64,000 bases of DNA from Fidelibacterota bacterium (GCA_947476275.1 CANJPQ010000012.1:1-64000), one strand, 5' to 3'. Shown: positions 8,778 through 17,927, numbered from the stretch's first letter. Translations and numbers: made by a program. The notes: generated by a model from the sequence alone, not told the origin.

Positions 8778-9653
8778 ATGCTGGGTCAAATCATTGCCGT
8801 CACCATCACTGTCGCAAGTCTTGGGCCGACGGAGAAGGCGTACAACGAATACCTCGGCTACAAGGCCGTAGCACACGGCAAGGTCTCAGCCGCGGAAGCA
8901 AAGTCCTGGGGCGCGCCGAAGGTCAGCGGCCACAAGTATGTGCTGATGCAGCCGGCGAGCGGTTCGCCGCACTACATCCGCTTCGTCGAGACCGCGGCTT
9001 ATCCCGACTACCAGCACATGCAGACCACCGGCTGGAACGCGGTGGAACTGCTGGTGCAGGACCCGGACGCCGTTCATGCCAAGCTGAAGAACTCGCCGTT
9101 CAAGATCGTGGGCGAGCCGCGCGGCCTGTCGGCGGATAGCAAGACCAAAGCCATGCAGGTGACCGGTCCGTCCAACGAGCTTCTCTATCTCACCAATCCC
9201 GCCGGCGACGCGAATAAGGCCGTCAGCGAGGTCGATCGTTTCTTCGTCGTGATCGACGGCAGCACCGACTACACGAAGCTGACGAGCTTCTATAACGACA
9301 TGGGCGCCAAGGTCGGCGCCCCCGCCGCCTATCGCTTGGGCGTGTTCAACCGCGCCAACGGGCTCGATCCCGAAATGAAGCACGAGATCGCCATGGCGCG
9401 CCTGACCGATGGCCCGGTCGCGGTGGAACTCGATCACTTCCCGGCGCAGATCAAGGATCGCGTCGGTCGGAAGGACGACCTGCCGCCCGGCCAGTCGATC
9501 GTGACGTTCGAGGTGCCGAACCTCGACGACGTGAAACAGCCATTCGTGCAGAAGCCTGCAAAGATGAGCGGCAAGCCCTACGATGGACGCCGCGCGGCAG
9601 TCGTCAAGGGACCGAGCGGCGAACTGCTCGAATTGGTCGAAACCAAGAGGTAG
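8778..9653 (+). CDS. VOC-fold protein 2 (two-module, no signal peptide)
   Basis: A 291-residue paralogue of the exported VOC proteins at 4809 and 11597. It shares SWGAPKVSGHKYVLM (module 1), TTGWNAVELLVQD, and closing strands GPSNELLYL and GPSGELLELVE. The start at ATG 8778 has CAGGAG 8 bases upstream. The frame stays open far upstream but that extension overlaps iorB and has no family similarity. Unlike its two relatives it has no signal sequence, so a cytoplasmic copy of the same fold is inferred. As in the others, the first-strand metal His is missing. It ends 6 bases before the nitrilase-fold gene, so the two are co-transcribed. Confidence 0.75.
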   Translation: MLGQIIAVTITVASLGPTEKAYNEYLGYKAVAHGKVSAAEAKSWGAPKVSGHKYVLMQPASGSPHYIRFVETAAYPDYQHMQTTGWNAVELLVQDPDAVHAKLKNSPFKIVGEPRGLSADSKTKAMQVTGPSNELLYLTNPAGDANKAVSEVDRFFVVIDGSTDYTKLTSFYNDMGAKVGAPAAYRLGVFNRANGLDPEMKHEIAMARLTDGPVAVELDHFPAQIKDRVGRKDDLPPGQSIVTFEVPNLDDVKQPFVQKPAKMSGKPYDGRRAAVVKGPSGELLELVETKR

Positions 9654-9659
9654 GTCGTC

Positions 9660-10733
9660 GTGGCGCAGCCAATCAAACCCTGGGGCGCGGCCTGCGCGCA
9701 AGTGGTGTCGACCTCCGCGAGCCAGATGAGTTCCCCGGAGGAAGCACGCCACTTCATGGAGACGAAACTCCAGGCCTGGGAGACATTGGTTGCGGATGTG
9801 GCGCAAGCCGGGAACACGCAACTGCTGCTGTTCCCGGAGTTTCCCCTTACCGCCTCGCCGCGCGCGGAAACCATCGGCGAGTGGATCGCCAAGGCGTGCA
9901 TCGCGCTCGATGGACCGGAGATGGAGGTCTACCAACGCTGGGCAAGCCGCTACAAGCTCTACATCGGCGCCAATGCCTATGTGACATTGAAGAAGTTTCC
10001 CAAGCGCTTCTTCAACACGTCGTTCCTGATCGATCCGAGTGGCAAGCTGATACTTGTTGCCCACCGCATCCACACCAACCTTGCAGTCTCGCCGCAGGAC
10101 ATGCTCGACGAGTTCCTCGACAAGGAAGGACCGGACGCACTGTTCCCGGTTGCGCGCACGCCGCTGGGAAATCTCTCAATGGTGACATCCACGGACCTGG
10201 TGTGGCCGGAAGTGACGCGCGCGCACATCCTGCGCGGCGCGGAGGTGATCTTGCATCCTTCCAGTGAACTGCCGGCGAGTGCGACACCGTTCAGCTATGT
10301 ACGGCGCACCCGGGCTATCGAGAATATGTGCTACGTGGTTTCGTGCAGCGCAGCCGGATACGGCGGGAGCGCACCCCTCACCGGTTACGGCGGCGAAACG
10401 GCGGCGAATACCGGCACCCCGCCCGCACCTTCACGTATCTTCAACCTCGACGGCGAGATCATTGCGGAAGCGCCCCAGGGTGAAAACACCAAGTGCCGGG
10501 GGCTCGTCGATGTGGAAACCGTGCGCACCAAGCGCAGCGCCTCCCGCGGCCTGAACTTCCTGGCGACGCTGCGCTCGGAGACTTTCCGCGACGTCTACGG
10601 CAAGAAGGTCTCGTTCTTTCCGCCGAACACGTACAAACAGGCCACCTCGGAGCAGTTCCGCGCCGAGAACGTGAAGAAGGTGGAACAGTCGCTGGAGCAC
10701 ATGCGCAAGATCGGCGTGATCCCGAACAGCTAA
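9660..10733 (+). CDS. Nitrilase-superfamily protein with altered catalytic triad
   Basis: A 357-residue carbon-nitrogen-hydrolase fold protein starting at GTG 9660. The fold is recognisable from LLLFPEFPLTA, the NTSFLIDPSGKLILVAHRIHTN-type segment split around residues 119-140, and RGAEVILHPSSE. The canonical triad is Glu-Lys-Cys. Glu60 is present, but the Lys position (usually YRKIH) reads AHRIH with Arg136, and the Cys position (usually ICYD) reads TSTD with Ser177. Either it is a binding protein or pseudoenzyme, or it uses changed chemistry. It has no signal peptide and follows VOC 2 directly. Its C-terminal 40 residues are charged and helical. Confidence 0.8.
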   Translation: MAQPIKPWGAACAQVVSTSASQMSSPEEARHFMETKLQAWETLVADVAQAGNTQLLLFPEFPLTASPRAETIGEWIAKACIALDGPEMEVYQRWASRYKLYIGANAYVTLKKFPKRFFNTSFLIDPSGKLILVAHRIHTNLAVSPQDMLDEFLDKEGPDALFPVARTPLGNLSMVTSTDLVWPEVTRAHILRGAEVILHPSSELPASATPFSYVRRTRAIENMCYVVSCSAAGYGGSAPLTGYGGETAANTGTPPAPSRIFNLDGEIIAEAPQGENTKCRGLVDVETVRTKRSASRGLNFLATLRSETFRDVYGKKVSFFPPNTYKQATSEQFRAENVKKVEQSLEHMRKIGVIPNS

Positions 10734-10762
10734 AAGCCGAACACGAACCCCGCCCCGTCCGG

Positions 10763-11104
10763 CTAGTTCAGTTTGGTTTCCGCATCGACCCAGCCCAGGA
10801 AATCTCTGGTGGCTGCCTCAACGCGGTACTGCACGATACAGGGGATCTCGTAGCTGTGGAGGGTCTTCACCCGCGCGGCGAGCGCATCGGCCCGCCCGCG
10901 GCGGGTCTTGGCGATCAACACTATTTCTTGCGCCTGTTCGACCTTTCCTTCCCAGCGGTAGATGGATGTCGCCGGGCCGAGAATATTCACGCAGGCTGCC
11001 AGCCGCTCACTCACGAGCGCCTGAGCGATCTTTTCGGCCTCCTCCTGGGAGGCGGTTGTCATATAGATCATCACGTGGTCGTCGGTCTGGTCGAGAGAGT
11101 CCAT
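10763..11104 (-). CDS. cutA: CutA1 divalent-ion tolerance family protein
   Basis: A 113-residue protein matching the small trimeric CutA1 fold: TTASQEEAEKIAQALVSERL, ACVNILGPATSIYRWEGKV and VKTLHSYEIPCIVQY are family hallmarks. The start MDSLDQ at 11104 has GGAGG 7 bases upstream and is preferred over an ATG 24 bases earlier. CutA was first linked to copper tolerance, but its biochemical role remains unclear. It is convergent with the nitrilase-fold gene, with 29 bases between the stops, and appears unrelated to that cluster. Confidence 0.93.
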   Translation of the reverse strand: MDSLDQTDDHVMIYMTTASQEEAEKIAQALVSERLAACVNILGPATSIYRWEGKVEQAQEIVLIAKTRRGRADALAARVKTLHSYEIPCIVQYRVEAATRDFLGWVDAETKLN

Positions 11105-11257
11105 TTGCCGCCTCCAATAAGCCTTCATAAACTCACCACCGCACGCGCGAGTTTCACAAGGGCAACGGAATCTTTAGTCCTCCGCGCGAGATTGCCGCCG
11201 AAATCGGCCCTGCTGCAAGCCTAGCGGGAATGCCGAGCGGATACGGGAGCGCAGACA

Positions 11258-11518
11258 ATGGACGGTAGCGCCGAACGAAGCCTTAAAGTGTCGCTTGCGC
11301 AACGCAAGTGGCTGGAGCGCGGCCTGACTCAGCCGGGCGGCAAACTGCCCCTGTTCGATGAGGACGGCCGCAAGATCAATCCCGCCGTTATCAAGAAGTG
11401 CATCGAAATGGGCTGGGCTGAGCCCTGGTTCGCCAATCCGCAGAAGCCGGACTGGCTCGTGTGCAAGCTGTCGCATGCCGGCCGTGCCCTGGTGGCGGAC
11501 TCCCACGACGCGGCATAG
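11258..11518 (+). CDS. Small conserved alphaproteobacterial protein, function unknown
   Basis: An 86-residue soluble protein with GGGAG 9 bases before ATG 11258. It reads as a compact domain: LAQRKWLERGLTQPGGKLP, INPAVIKKCIEMGWAEPWF and KPDWLVCKLSHAGR. The dense pattern of Trp and Pro and the presence of an RBS argue for a real, conserved gene. I recognise the pattern as an unnamed small protein of Alphaproteobacteria but know no function. It sits between cutA (divergent) and VOC 3. Confidence 0.7.
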   Translation: MDGSAERSLKVSLAQRKWLERGLTQPGGKLPLFDEDGRKINPAVIKKCIEMGWAEPWFANPQKPDWLVCKLSHAGRALVADSHDAA

Positions 11519-11596
11519 CCGCAACGGCAATCATCGCTTCCGAAGCCAGCGCCCGGCGTCCAAGATTGTGATCGATCTTGGGGTCAGCGAGGATTC

Positions 11597-12568
11597 ATGT
11601 CTTTTGCCGTTTCGCGCCGTTCCGCCATCGCCGGTGCGCTTGTCCTCATGGCGAAGCCAGGACGCGGAGCTGAGTCGCCGCCCAATGAGCCACGCCTGCT
11701 GAGCACGCGGATCGCGACCGTAGCCGCTGCCGATCCGCACAAGGTCGCCGAAGCTTATGCAAGATGGCTGACCTATAAAATCCGCGGCACGTCCAAAGTC
11801 TCGCGCGCGTTGGCCGAGAGTTGGGGGGCGCCCCGCACCGCGGGACAGCCGCTCATCATGCTGAGCACCGATGCCAATCCGGACGTGTTCATCCGCGTGG
11901 TCGGCACGAAGGCGGTGCCGGGCGCCGCTGTCGATCGCACCGCCGGCTGGTCGTCTTTCGAGCTGATCGTGCGCGACGCGGATGGCTTGCATCAATCGCT
12001 ACAGACGTCGGCCTTCAAGACACTCACCGTTCCCACCTCGCCGGTAAAGATGTTCCCGACCATCAAGTCGTTCCGCGTCGAGGGACCGGCGGGCGAGATC
12101 CTGTTTCTCACTTGCGACACGGGGGATCCGGCGAAGTCGATCCTCTCGGTGCCGACAGGTCCGGTCGGTCATCCCGACGTGATGTGGATCTCCGGGCCGG
12201 ACATCCTGAAAGTGCGCGACTGGTATGCCAGCACTTTTGCAATGGTCCCGCGACCGGTGTCGCAAAAGCCAATCCCCGGGACGCAGGACTCCATGCCCAA
12301 TACCGTGCTGCTGATGAAGCGCCCACACCAACTGCTGCAGTTCGAAGGCAATCCAGAGCAATTCGCGCCGCGCCCGCGCGCGGAGGGCCATTTGCCGCAA
12401 GGCAATGCGATGGGGAGTTTTCTTGTCGCCGACCTGGACGCCCTGAAGCTGCCGTTCATCACACCGCCGCGCGCACTTTACGGCAAAGGGCGCGCGGCAA
12501 CGCTGCTCGATCCAAACGGTAACCGTGTCGAGTTGATCGAGGAGCGCACGGCGCAATTGTCGCCGTGA
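11597..12568 (+). CDS. Exported VOC-fold protein 3 (two-module)
   Basis: A 323-residue paralogue of VOC 1 and VOC 2. The N-terminus MSFAVSRRSAIAGALVLM is a signal with an Arg pair, possibly twin-arginine type. Module 1 contains AESWGAPRTAGQPLIML and TAGWSSFELIVRDADGL; module 2 ends ATLLDPNGNRVELIEE. The canonical metal His is again absent in both modules, and only the C-terminal Glu is retained. It is closer to VOC 1 than to VOC 2 in length, export signal and the motif PPRALYGKGRAA. It lies outside the main operon, after cutA and the 86-residue gene, but on the same strand. Confidence 0.75.
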   Translation: MSFAVSRRSAIAGALVLMAKPGRGAESPPNEPRLLSTRIATVAAADPHKVAEAYARWLTYKIRGTSKVSRALAESWGAPRTAGQPLIMLSTDANPDVFIRVVGTKAVPGAAVDRTAGWSSFELIVRDADGLHQSLQTSAFKTLTVPTSPVKMFPTIKSFRVEGPAGEILFLTCDTGDPAKSILSVPTGPVGHPDVMWISGPDILKVRDWYASTFAMVPRPVSQKPIPGTQDSMPNTVLLMKRPHQLLQFEGNPEQFAPRPRAEGHLPQGNAMGSFLVADLDALKLPFITPPRALYGKGRAATLLDPNGNRVELIEERTAQLSP

Positions 12569-12611
12569 TGACGAGCCCCTGCGGCGCGCCAATCGGATTG
12601 GTAGAAACGCC

Positions 12612-13082
12612 TTAAGCGCGGAGCTCGAGAGATTCGCCGCGGGCGGCGTGCGTGCCGCCGACGGAGAAGAAGCGCTGCGCGTACTGACGGCTGGCTGCGA
12701 AATATTCCCGGGCACGACCGGCATCGCCGGAGGACGTGGCCCGCACTTGCGCCGCGCGATAGAGGCCGTCCGCTTCAGCGGCATCCAGTTCGAGACGGCC
12801 CGTTGGGCGGCGTTCCAGGCGCGGCGCTTCGCTACTGCGCGAAGTGCTGCTGCCGAGGGCGGTGAAGGCTTCCCCGAGACCGCCGACCGTCGCGGCATCG
12901 AGAGCTGCGCGAAAGCTGGTGCCCTTGCCTTGCTGCTGCTCGGCCGTATCGCGCCGGTCACGGGAGGCCTTGCTGCCGTCGAGAATGGGGCGCACGGCCT
13001 CAGCGGCGACCGGAATGACCGGCGGCACAGCGGTAGGCGTCACGGCGGTAGGCGTCACAAAGGCTGAATCAGCGACTTTCAC
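12612..13082 (-). CDS. Unrecognised 156-residue protein, Ala/Thr/Pro-rich N-terminus
   Basis: It starts at GTG 13082 behind a purine-rich AAGGGAAGGGG. The first 35 residues are low complexity and include the repeated VTPTA. The middle is charged and probably disordered, and the C-terminal 50 residues (ELDAAEADGLYRAAQVRATS, ARGESLELRA) look like a helical folded part. There is no signal peptide or membrane segment. I do not recognise the family. It is convergent with VOC 3 and divergent from the surface-carbohydrate gene. Confidence 0.55.
   Translation of the reverse strand: MKVADSAFVTPTAVTPTAVPPVIPVAAEAVRPILDGSKASRDRRDTAEQQQGKGTSFRAALDAATVGGLGEAFTALGSSTSRSSEAPRLERRPTGRLELDAAEADGLYRAAQVRATSSGDAGRAREYFAASRQYAQRFFSVGGTHAARGESLELRA
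13030..13059. repeat. Two-copy 15-bp tandem repeat inside a coding region
   Basis: The unit GCGGTAGGCGTCACG occurs twice in a row (13030-13044 and 13045-13059, the last base differing). On the minus strand it encodes the duplicated VTPTA in the 12612-13082 protein. A length of 15 bases keeps frame, so slippage would add or remove five residues. Confidence 0.8.
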
Positions 13083-13207
13083 GAAGGCCCCTTCCCTTTA
13101 CGATTTATAAAGGAAATCTAGGGTCGGGGGCAACAAAAGACCTTGAAGTCATTGATAACAGTAGGTTCGTTCCAGATGATGGCTGCGGAGTGTGGTATGG
13201 ATCAGCC

Positions 13208-14431
13208 ATGAGATACGCCTACCTGACATGCGAACTGGTCGCGCGGGACCTCGATTCCCGGCTCTTGATCGCGGCCCATCTGGTAAAGCGCGGGATCCAC
13301 TGCGTCCTAGGTCATCAGTGGGGAATCTTTGGGAACGCGGGGCAGTGCCCGAAAGGGGCGATCCTCTTCAAGACCGCCAACGAGGTTCAGGGCCGCGCCG
13401 CACATCAAGCGAAGTCTTTCGGACACAGGGTGGTGATGTCGGATGAAGAAATCCTTTCCCTAACGACCGAGCAAAGCGTGCGTGAGATCACCAGCGAGAT
13501 CGCGGTCAAATCCGCAGACTTGTTCCTCGCCATGGACCAGAGGCATCGGGAGATCGTCGAGTCCGTCTCCCCTGTGCCCTGCGAAGTCGTCGGGAATGCG
13601 CGTGTTGACCTTCTCATGAACTACCCGGAAGTCTACCGGGAGGACGTCGAGCGGGCGAGGAAGGCGGGACCTTACATCCTGTTCAACACCAATTTCGCCA
13701 CGCTCAACAGCGTCTGGGGAAGCTCCGAAATCGCCGGGAGGGTGATGCACGGCGCTCTGAACAAGTCGCTCGGCGCGGAACAAAGTGCAGGCGTGATTCA
13801 AGAGACCATTTCGTTCGAACAGGCAAATCTCAATATCATTAAGCCTCTGATCGTCTGGGCACGCGAAACATTTCCGCAGCGCGTTGTCGTGAGGCCCCAC
13901 CCTGCCGAAAACCCTGACTTCTGGAAAAGTCTTGCTAATGTCGAAGTGATCGAGCGCACGAATCCCATCCCTTGGTTGATGGGGGCGGAGGTGATGATTC
14001 ACTCAAGCAGCACGACCGGCCTTGAGGGAGCTTTGATCGGCACGCCCTGCCTGAATATCCACACCACACCCTTCGGGGAGCGCTTCGCGGCTAGAGACGT
14101 AAATCATACCGTGCGGACCATCGGCGATGCGAAGGCCGCCATGGAGGCGTTCTTGAAGCATGGCGATGGTCCCCTGGCCAAACGCCATGAGCTTCCGTTT
14201 GCGCCCGGAGGAGCGGAAAAGACCGCCGCAGCGATCGCCCAGCTTGCACCCAACGTCGACCAACTGCGCGCGTGGGGCGTGCACAACTCCAAGCCTGCTC
14301 AAATTGCAAAGTTCGATATTTCAGCGGATGTATTCCGCGCTCGGACGGAACGGGTCTTCAATGCCGCGAAAGTGAAGGCCGTGAACATCGCGCAACTCGA
14401 TCGCGCGATGTTCCTACTGGCGCCAGCGTGA
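13208..14431 (+). CDS. Surface-carbohydrate biosynthesis protein, GT-B-like
   Basis: A 407-residue protein from ATG 13208 (MRYAYLTCELVARDLDS); a GTG 18 bases earlier is an alternative. N-terminal LTCELVARDLDSRLLIAAHL and C-terminal MIHSSSTTGLEGALIGTPCLNI are typical of the surface polysaccharide family related to CDP-glycerol glycerophosphotransferases and Kps-type capsule enzymes. RVVVRPHPAEN (about 225-235) is the common phosphosugar-nucleotide-site motif. It probably helps make a capsule or lipopolysaccharide element. It stands alone, not in a polysaccharide cluster. By eye it is less GC-rich than its neighbours, hinting at transfer. Exact reaction unknown. Confidence 0.75.
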   Translation: MRYAYLTCELVARDLDSRLLIAAHLVKRGIHCVLGHQWGIFGNAGQCPKGAILFKTANEVQGRAAHQAKSFGHRVVMSDEEILSLTTEQSVREITSEIAVKSADLFLAMDQRHREIVESVSPVPCEVVGNARVDLLMNYPEVYREDVERARKAGPYILFNTNFATLNSVWGSSEIAGRVMHGALNKSLGAEQSAGVIQETISFEQANLNIIKPLIVWARETFPQRVVVRPHPAENPDFWKSLANVEVIERTNPIPWLMGAEVMIHSSSTTGLEGALIGTPCLNIHTTPFGERFAARDVNHTVRTIGDAKAAMEAFLKHGDGPLAKRHELPFAPGGAEKTAAAIAQLAPNVDQLRAWGVHNSKPAQIAKFDISADVFRARTERVFNAAKVKAVNIAQLDRAMFLLAPA

Positions 14432-14476
14432 ATCACGCGGCGCGAAGAACTGTCGCAAAATTATGTGGGGAAGAAT

Positions 14477-14554
<78 letters not shown>

Positions 14555-14658
14555 CCGAGCCGACGGCGATCGGGGCAGGCCCAGCCGCTGCGGCGGCGCG
14601 CACTATAGTGAGCCACGCCGTGCGAAACAAATGATTTAGCCACTGCGAGAACGGCCCT

Positions 14659-15099
14659 TTAGGCCTCGTGGAGGGCATCCCGCAGGTCGTCCCGCAGCGC
14701 CGTGAGTTCGGCCAGGAGCTGTTTGGCTTCGTCGCGCGACAAGGGCCCTGCGGGCGCCTGGGGCGCCTCGCCCTTTGCCGCAGGCTCCCGCAGCACTTTC
14801 TGCACGCCGCGGATGGTCATCCCGTCATCATAGAGCAGGCTGCGGATGCGCCGGAGCAGCGCCACGTCGTCCGGGCGGTAATAGCGCCGGCCACCGCCGC
14901 GTTTCAGGGGCCGCACCTGACTGAACTTGGATTCCCAAAACCGCAGGACATGCTGCGGCACCTCCAGATCCGTCGCGACCTCGCTGATGGTGCGAAACGC
15001 GCCCTCGGATTTCTGCACGCGCGGAATCTGTTCGTGGCCTGGATCGTTTAAGCTCAGGGAGATTTGCGGGCCAGGTTGGTCGGCCTCGTGATCGCTCAT
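14659..15099 (-). CDS. MerR-family transcriptional regulator downstream of ihfA
   Basis: A 146-residue MerR-type protein. The winged helix-turn-helix spans about 35-105: [20 protein letters not shown], then [15 protein letters not shown]. The C-terminus is a helical, probably coiled-coil dimerisation part with no metal-binding cysteines, so it is not a metal sensor. The place after ihfA and fabH is conserved in Alphaproteobacteria, where this regulator is usually annotated only as MerR family. It follows ihfA by 7 bases and should be co-transcribed. Confidence 0.88.
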   Translation of the reverse strand: MSDHEADQPGPQISLSLNDPGHEQIPRVQKSEGAFRTISEVATDLEVPQHVLRFWESKFSQVRPLKRGGGRRYYRPDDVALLRRIRSLLYDDGMTIRGVQKVLREPAAKGEAPQAPAGPLSRDEAKQLLAELTALRDDLRDALHEA

Positions 15100-15106
15100 C
15101 TAATGG

Positions 15107-15445
15107 CTACGGCGCCCTAGGGGCGCCTGCCTCTTGCGGCTTGGCGCTCGCGTTATGTCCCTGACGAATGCGCGCCTTCAACAGTTGCGAGGGACGGAAA
15201 ACCAACACTTTACGCGGGAGGATCGGCACTTCTTCGCCAGTCTTTGGATTGCGGCCGATGCGCTGGCCCTTTTGCCGCACGGAGAAGCTGCCGAACGAGG
15301 AAATCTTCACGGCTTCGCCCTTGAGCAGCGCGTCGGTGATTTCACCGAGCACCATCTCGAGCAAATCCGCGGATTCGTTCCGCGACAGGCCGACTTCCTG
15401 GTAGATGGCTTCGCTGAGCTGTGCGCGGGTAATGGTCTCGCCCAT
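15107..15445 (-). CDS. ihfA: Integration host factor subunit alpha
   Basis: A 112-residue DNABII protein. The dimer core is [20 protein letters not shown] and the DNA-bending arm includes [23 protein letters not shown], with the intercalating proline in the RNPKTGE loop. [16 protein letters not shown] is also diagnostic. IHF bends DNA for recombination, replication and transcription as an alpha/beta heterodimer; the beta subunit is not here. The last 15 residues are an Ala/Pro-rich tail. It sits between fabH and the MerR gene in the usual alphaproteobacterial order. Confidence 0.95.
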   Translation of the reverse strand: MGETITRAQLSEAIYQEVGLSRNESADLLEMVLGEITDALLKGEAVKISSFGSFSVRQKGQRIGRNPKTGEEVPILPRKVLVFRPSQLLKARIRQGHNASAKPQEAGAPRAP

Positions 15446-15572
15446 CGACGCACTCTCCCCTATTGAGACCGAAGTCGAAACGTTAGCTCGACCTCAGAAA
15501 AGCGTCAACCAGCTTTTCTTTATGGACCAATGCCTTAGGAAGGCCGCCCCCGGGGGAACATGGCTCGCCACG

Positions 15573-16547
15573 TCACATCCGGACGAGCGCCGAACCCCAA
15601 GTAAAGCCGCCGCCCATGGCCTCCATCAGGACCAGTTGGCCCGGCTTAATGCGCCCGTCCCGGACCCCGGCGTCGAGGGCTAGGGGGATCGAGGCCGCGG
15701 AGGTGTTGGCGTGCTGGTCGACCGTCACAATGACCTTGGACGGGTCCAGGCCCAGTTTCTGCGCGGTGGAGTCGAGGATGCGTTTGTTGGCCTGATGCGG
15801 GACCAGCCAGTCCAGGTCCGCCGCCGTCAGCTTGTTGGCATCGAGGGCCTCCCGAACGGCCTCGGCCAGATTCACCACGGCGTGCCGGAAGACTTCCTTG
15901 CCCTTCATCCGGACATGGCCGGTGGTTTGGGTCGAGGACGGGCCACCGTCGACGTAGAGCATGTCGTGCTGGCGGCCGTCGGAATGCAGGTGCGTGGACA
16001 GGATCCCGCGATCGGCCGTGGTCCCCTCGCCCGCTTCCGCCGTCACCACGATTGCACCGGCGCCATCGCCGAAAAGCACGCAGGTGGTGCGGTCGTTCCA
16101 GTCGAGGATGCGCGAGAACGTCTCGGCGCCGATCAGCAGTGCGGTCTTCGCTTGACCGGCTTTGATGAAGTTGTCGATCACGGCGAGGCCGTAGACGAAG
16201 CCGGAGCACACAGCCTGCACATCGAACGACGGAATGCCCGGGCGACACAAAGCAGCCTGCACTTTGGCGGCGGTCGCCGGGAACGTCTGGTCCGGTGTCG
16301 CGGTCGCGACGACTAGCAGATCGACAGCCTGACCATCGATGCCGGCGGCAGCCAGCGCTTTGCGTGCGGCAGCAATAGCGAGATCGGACGTAAGCTGGCC
16401 ATCCGCCGCGACATAGCGCTGCCGGATCCCCGAACGCTCAACAATCCATTCGTCGGAGGTGTCGACGCGGGTGGCGAGTTCAGCGTTGGAAACGACGCGT
16501 TCCGGCAGATACGAGCCGACGCCGCGGATAACGGTGCGCACGGTCAT
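15573..16547 (-). CDS. fabH: 3-oxoacyl-ACP synthase III
   Basis: A 324-residue condensing enzyme that joins acetyl-CoA and malonyl-ACP to begin fatty-acid synthesis. The triad is complete: Cys114 (VCSGFVYGL), His251 (PHQANKRI) and Asn281 ([11 protein letters not shown]). Length is normal. The ATG overlaps the plsX stop by 4 bases, so translation is coupled, and ihfA follows after 127 bases. The product is cytoplasmic. Confidence 0.97.
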   Translation of the reverse strand: MTVRTVIRGVGSYLPERVVSNAELATRVDTSDEWIVERSGIRQRYVAADGQLTSDLAIAAARKALAAAGIDGQAVDLLVVATATPDQTFPATAAKVQAALCRPGIPSFDVQAVCSGFVYGLAVIDNFIKAGQAKTALLIGAETFSRILDWNDRTTCVLFGDGAGAIVVTAEAGEGTTADRGILSTHLHSDGRQHDMLYVDGGPSSTQTTGHVRMKGKEVFRHAVVNLAEAVREALDANKLTAADLDWLVPHQANKRILDSTAQKLGLDPSKVIVTVDQHANTSAASIPLALDAGVRDGRIKPGQLVLMEAMGGGFTWGSALVRM

Positions 16548-17620
16548 TCGGACGCAACGACCGGGGCCCGTGGCCCTTCAACTGTTGCCGCCGGGGTCGG
16601 CGTGAGTTGCAGGCGAGCGAGTTCGTGCGCAATGCGACTGTTCAAATCCCGCGCGACCATATCCACCGCCACCCCAATTGCATTGGCGAAACCGACCGGA
16701 TCGGTGCCGCCGTGGCTCTTCACCGCCACGCCATTGAGGCCGACGAACAGCGCTCCGTTGTAGCGCCGCGGATCGGTGCGCGCCATCACCTGCATGATGA
16801 CGGGTTTTGCGAACAGCATGCCGAACATCGCCAACCACGAGCTTTTCACGGCATTACGCAGGAATTCCGTATAGAGCTTGGCAGTGCCTTCGGCCGTCTT
16901 CAGCGCCACATTGCCGGTGAAGCCATCGGTGACGACAACATCCACCGTACCTTTCGTGATGTCGTCGCCTTCGATGAAGCCATGGAATTCGAGATCAAGA
17001 TGCGCGCTGCGCAATTGCTCCGCGGCTTCGCGCAACGTGTCGGTGCCTTTGAGATCCTCGGAGCCGATATTGAGCAGGCCGACGGTGGGTCGCTCGAGGC
17101 CAAGCATGGCGCGGGCAAAGCATTCGCCCATGATCGCGAACTCTACGAGGTTGCGCGCATCGCATTGTACGTTGGCGCCGAGATCGAGCATCACGGTCTC
17201 GCCGGTGCGGGTCGGTAACATTGTACAGATTGCCGGACGATCGATGCCCGGCAAAGGACGCAAGATCAGTTTCGCCATCGCCATCAGCGCGCCGGTATTG
17301 CCGGCGGAGACCACGCCGCGCGCATGGCCGAGCTTTACTGCCTCGATCGCCTTCCACATCGACGTCTGTTTGCCGGAACGCAAAGCTTGGCCAGCCTTGG
17401 CTTCGGGACTGACGACGTCGGCGGTGTGCGCGATGGTGCAGACCTTGGCGGTCGCGGGATCGGACGCGAGCAGCGGCTGGATGCGCGCCTCGTCGCCGTG
17501 CAGCAGAAAGTGGACGTGCGGATAGCGGATGCGCGCCAGTGCCACACCTTTAACGACGGCATCCGGCGCATGATCGCCGCCCATCGCATCAAGAGACAAG
17601 GTGAAGGAGGATGCGCTCAC
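16544..17620 (-). CDS. plsX: Phosphate acyltransferase PlsX
   Basis: The 358-residue form begins at GTG 17620, which has GGGGAGA just upstream and gives the normal family length; a longer frame begins at 17671 without support. The family hallmark [12 protein letters not shown] occurs near residues 7-18, and [15 protein letters not shown] and [13 protein letters not shown] follow. It makes acyl-phosphate from acyl-ACP, the first step of the PlsX/Y route to phosphatidic acid at the membrane. It is coupled to fabH by a 4-base overlap. Confidence 0.95.
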   Translation of the reverse strand: MSASSFTLSLDAMGGDHAPDAVVKGVALARIRYPHVHFLLHGDEARIQPLLASDPATAKVCTIAHTADVVSPEAKAGQALRSGKQTSMWKAIEAVKLGHARGVVSAGNTGALMAMAKLILRPLPGIDRPAICTMLPTRTGETVMLDLGANVQCDARNLVEFAIMGECFARAMLGLERPTVGLLNIGSEDLKGTDTLREAAEQLRSAHLDLEFHGFIEGDDITKGTVDVVVTDGFTGNVALKTAEGTAKLYTEFLRNAVKSSWLAMFGMLFAKPVIMQVMARTDPRRYNGALFVGLNGVAVKSHGGTDPVGFANAIGVAVDMVARDLNSRIAHELARLQLTPTPAATVEGPRAPVVASE

Positions 17621-17741
17621 GACTCTCCCCAGGACATGACGCCACTGCCGCGCGATCTCAGGCTCCTGCACCTCCCGGGTACAGCAGCCCAGCCCCCCGG
17701 CATATGCGCGGCCGGTCCGCCAAGCTTACGCGGCTAGGGAC

Positions 17742-17927
17742 TTAGGCGACAGCCTTGGAGGCAGTAACTTCACGGCCGTCGTAGTGGCCACAGGAGCCGC
17801 AAACATGGTGCGGGCGCTTGTTCTCGCCGCAGTTCGGGCATTCCTGGTGCGGATTGGCGCCCAAAGCATGGTGCGACCGGCGCATATCGCGGCGCGACTT
17901 GGACACTTTCTTCTTCGGAACGGCCAT
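17742..17927 (-). CDS. rpmF: 50S ribosomal protein L32
   Basis: A 61-residue L32 of the zinc-ribbon type: [20 protein letters not shown], then [18 protein letters not shown] with the four cysteines (30, 33, 43, 46). It binds the large subunit. The position between DUF177 and plsX is one of the most conserved bacterial gene pairs and links ribosome and lipid synthesis. About 120 bases separate it from plsX. Confidence 0.97.
   Translation of the reverse strand: MAVPKKKVSKSRRDMRRSHHALGANPHQECPNCGENKRPHHVCGSCGHYDGREVTASKAVA

Noticed and set aside
15496-15519. AGAAAAGC / GCTTTTCT inverted repeat between fabH and ihfA
   Set aside because: Weak A/T stem with a mid-operon position; could be chance. 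Not called as a terminator.
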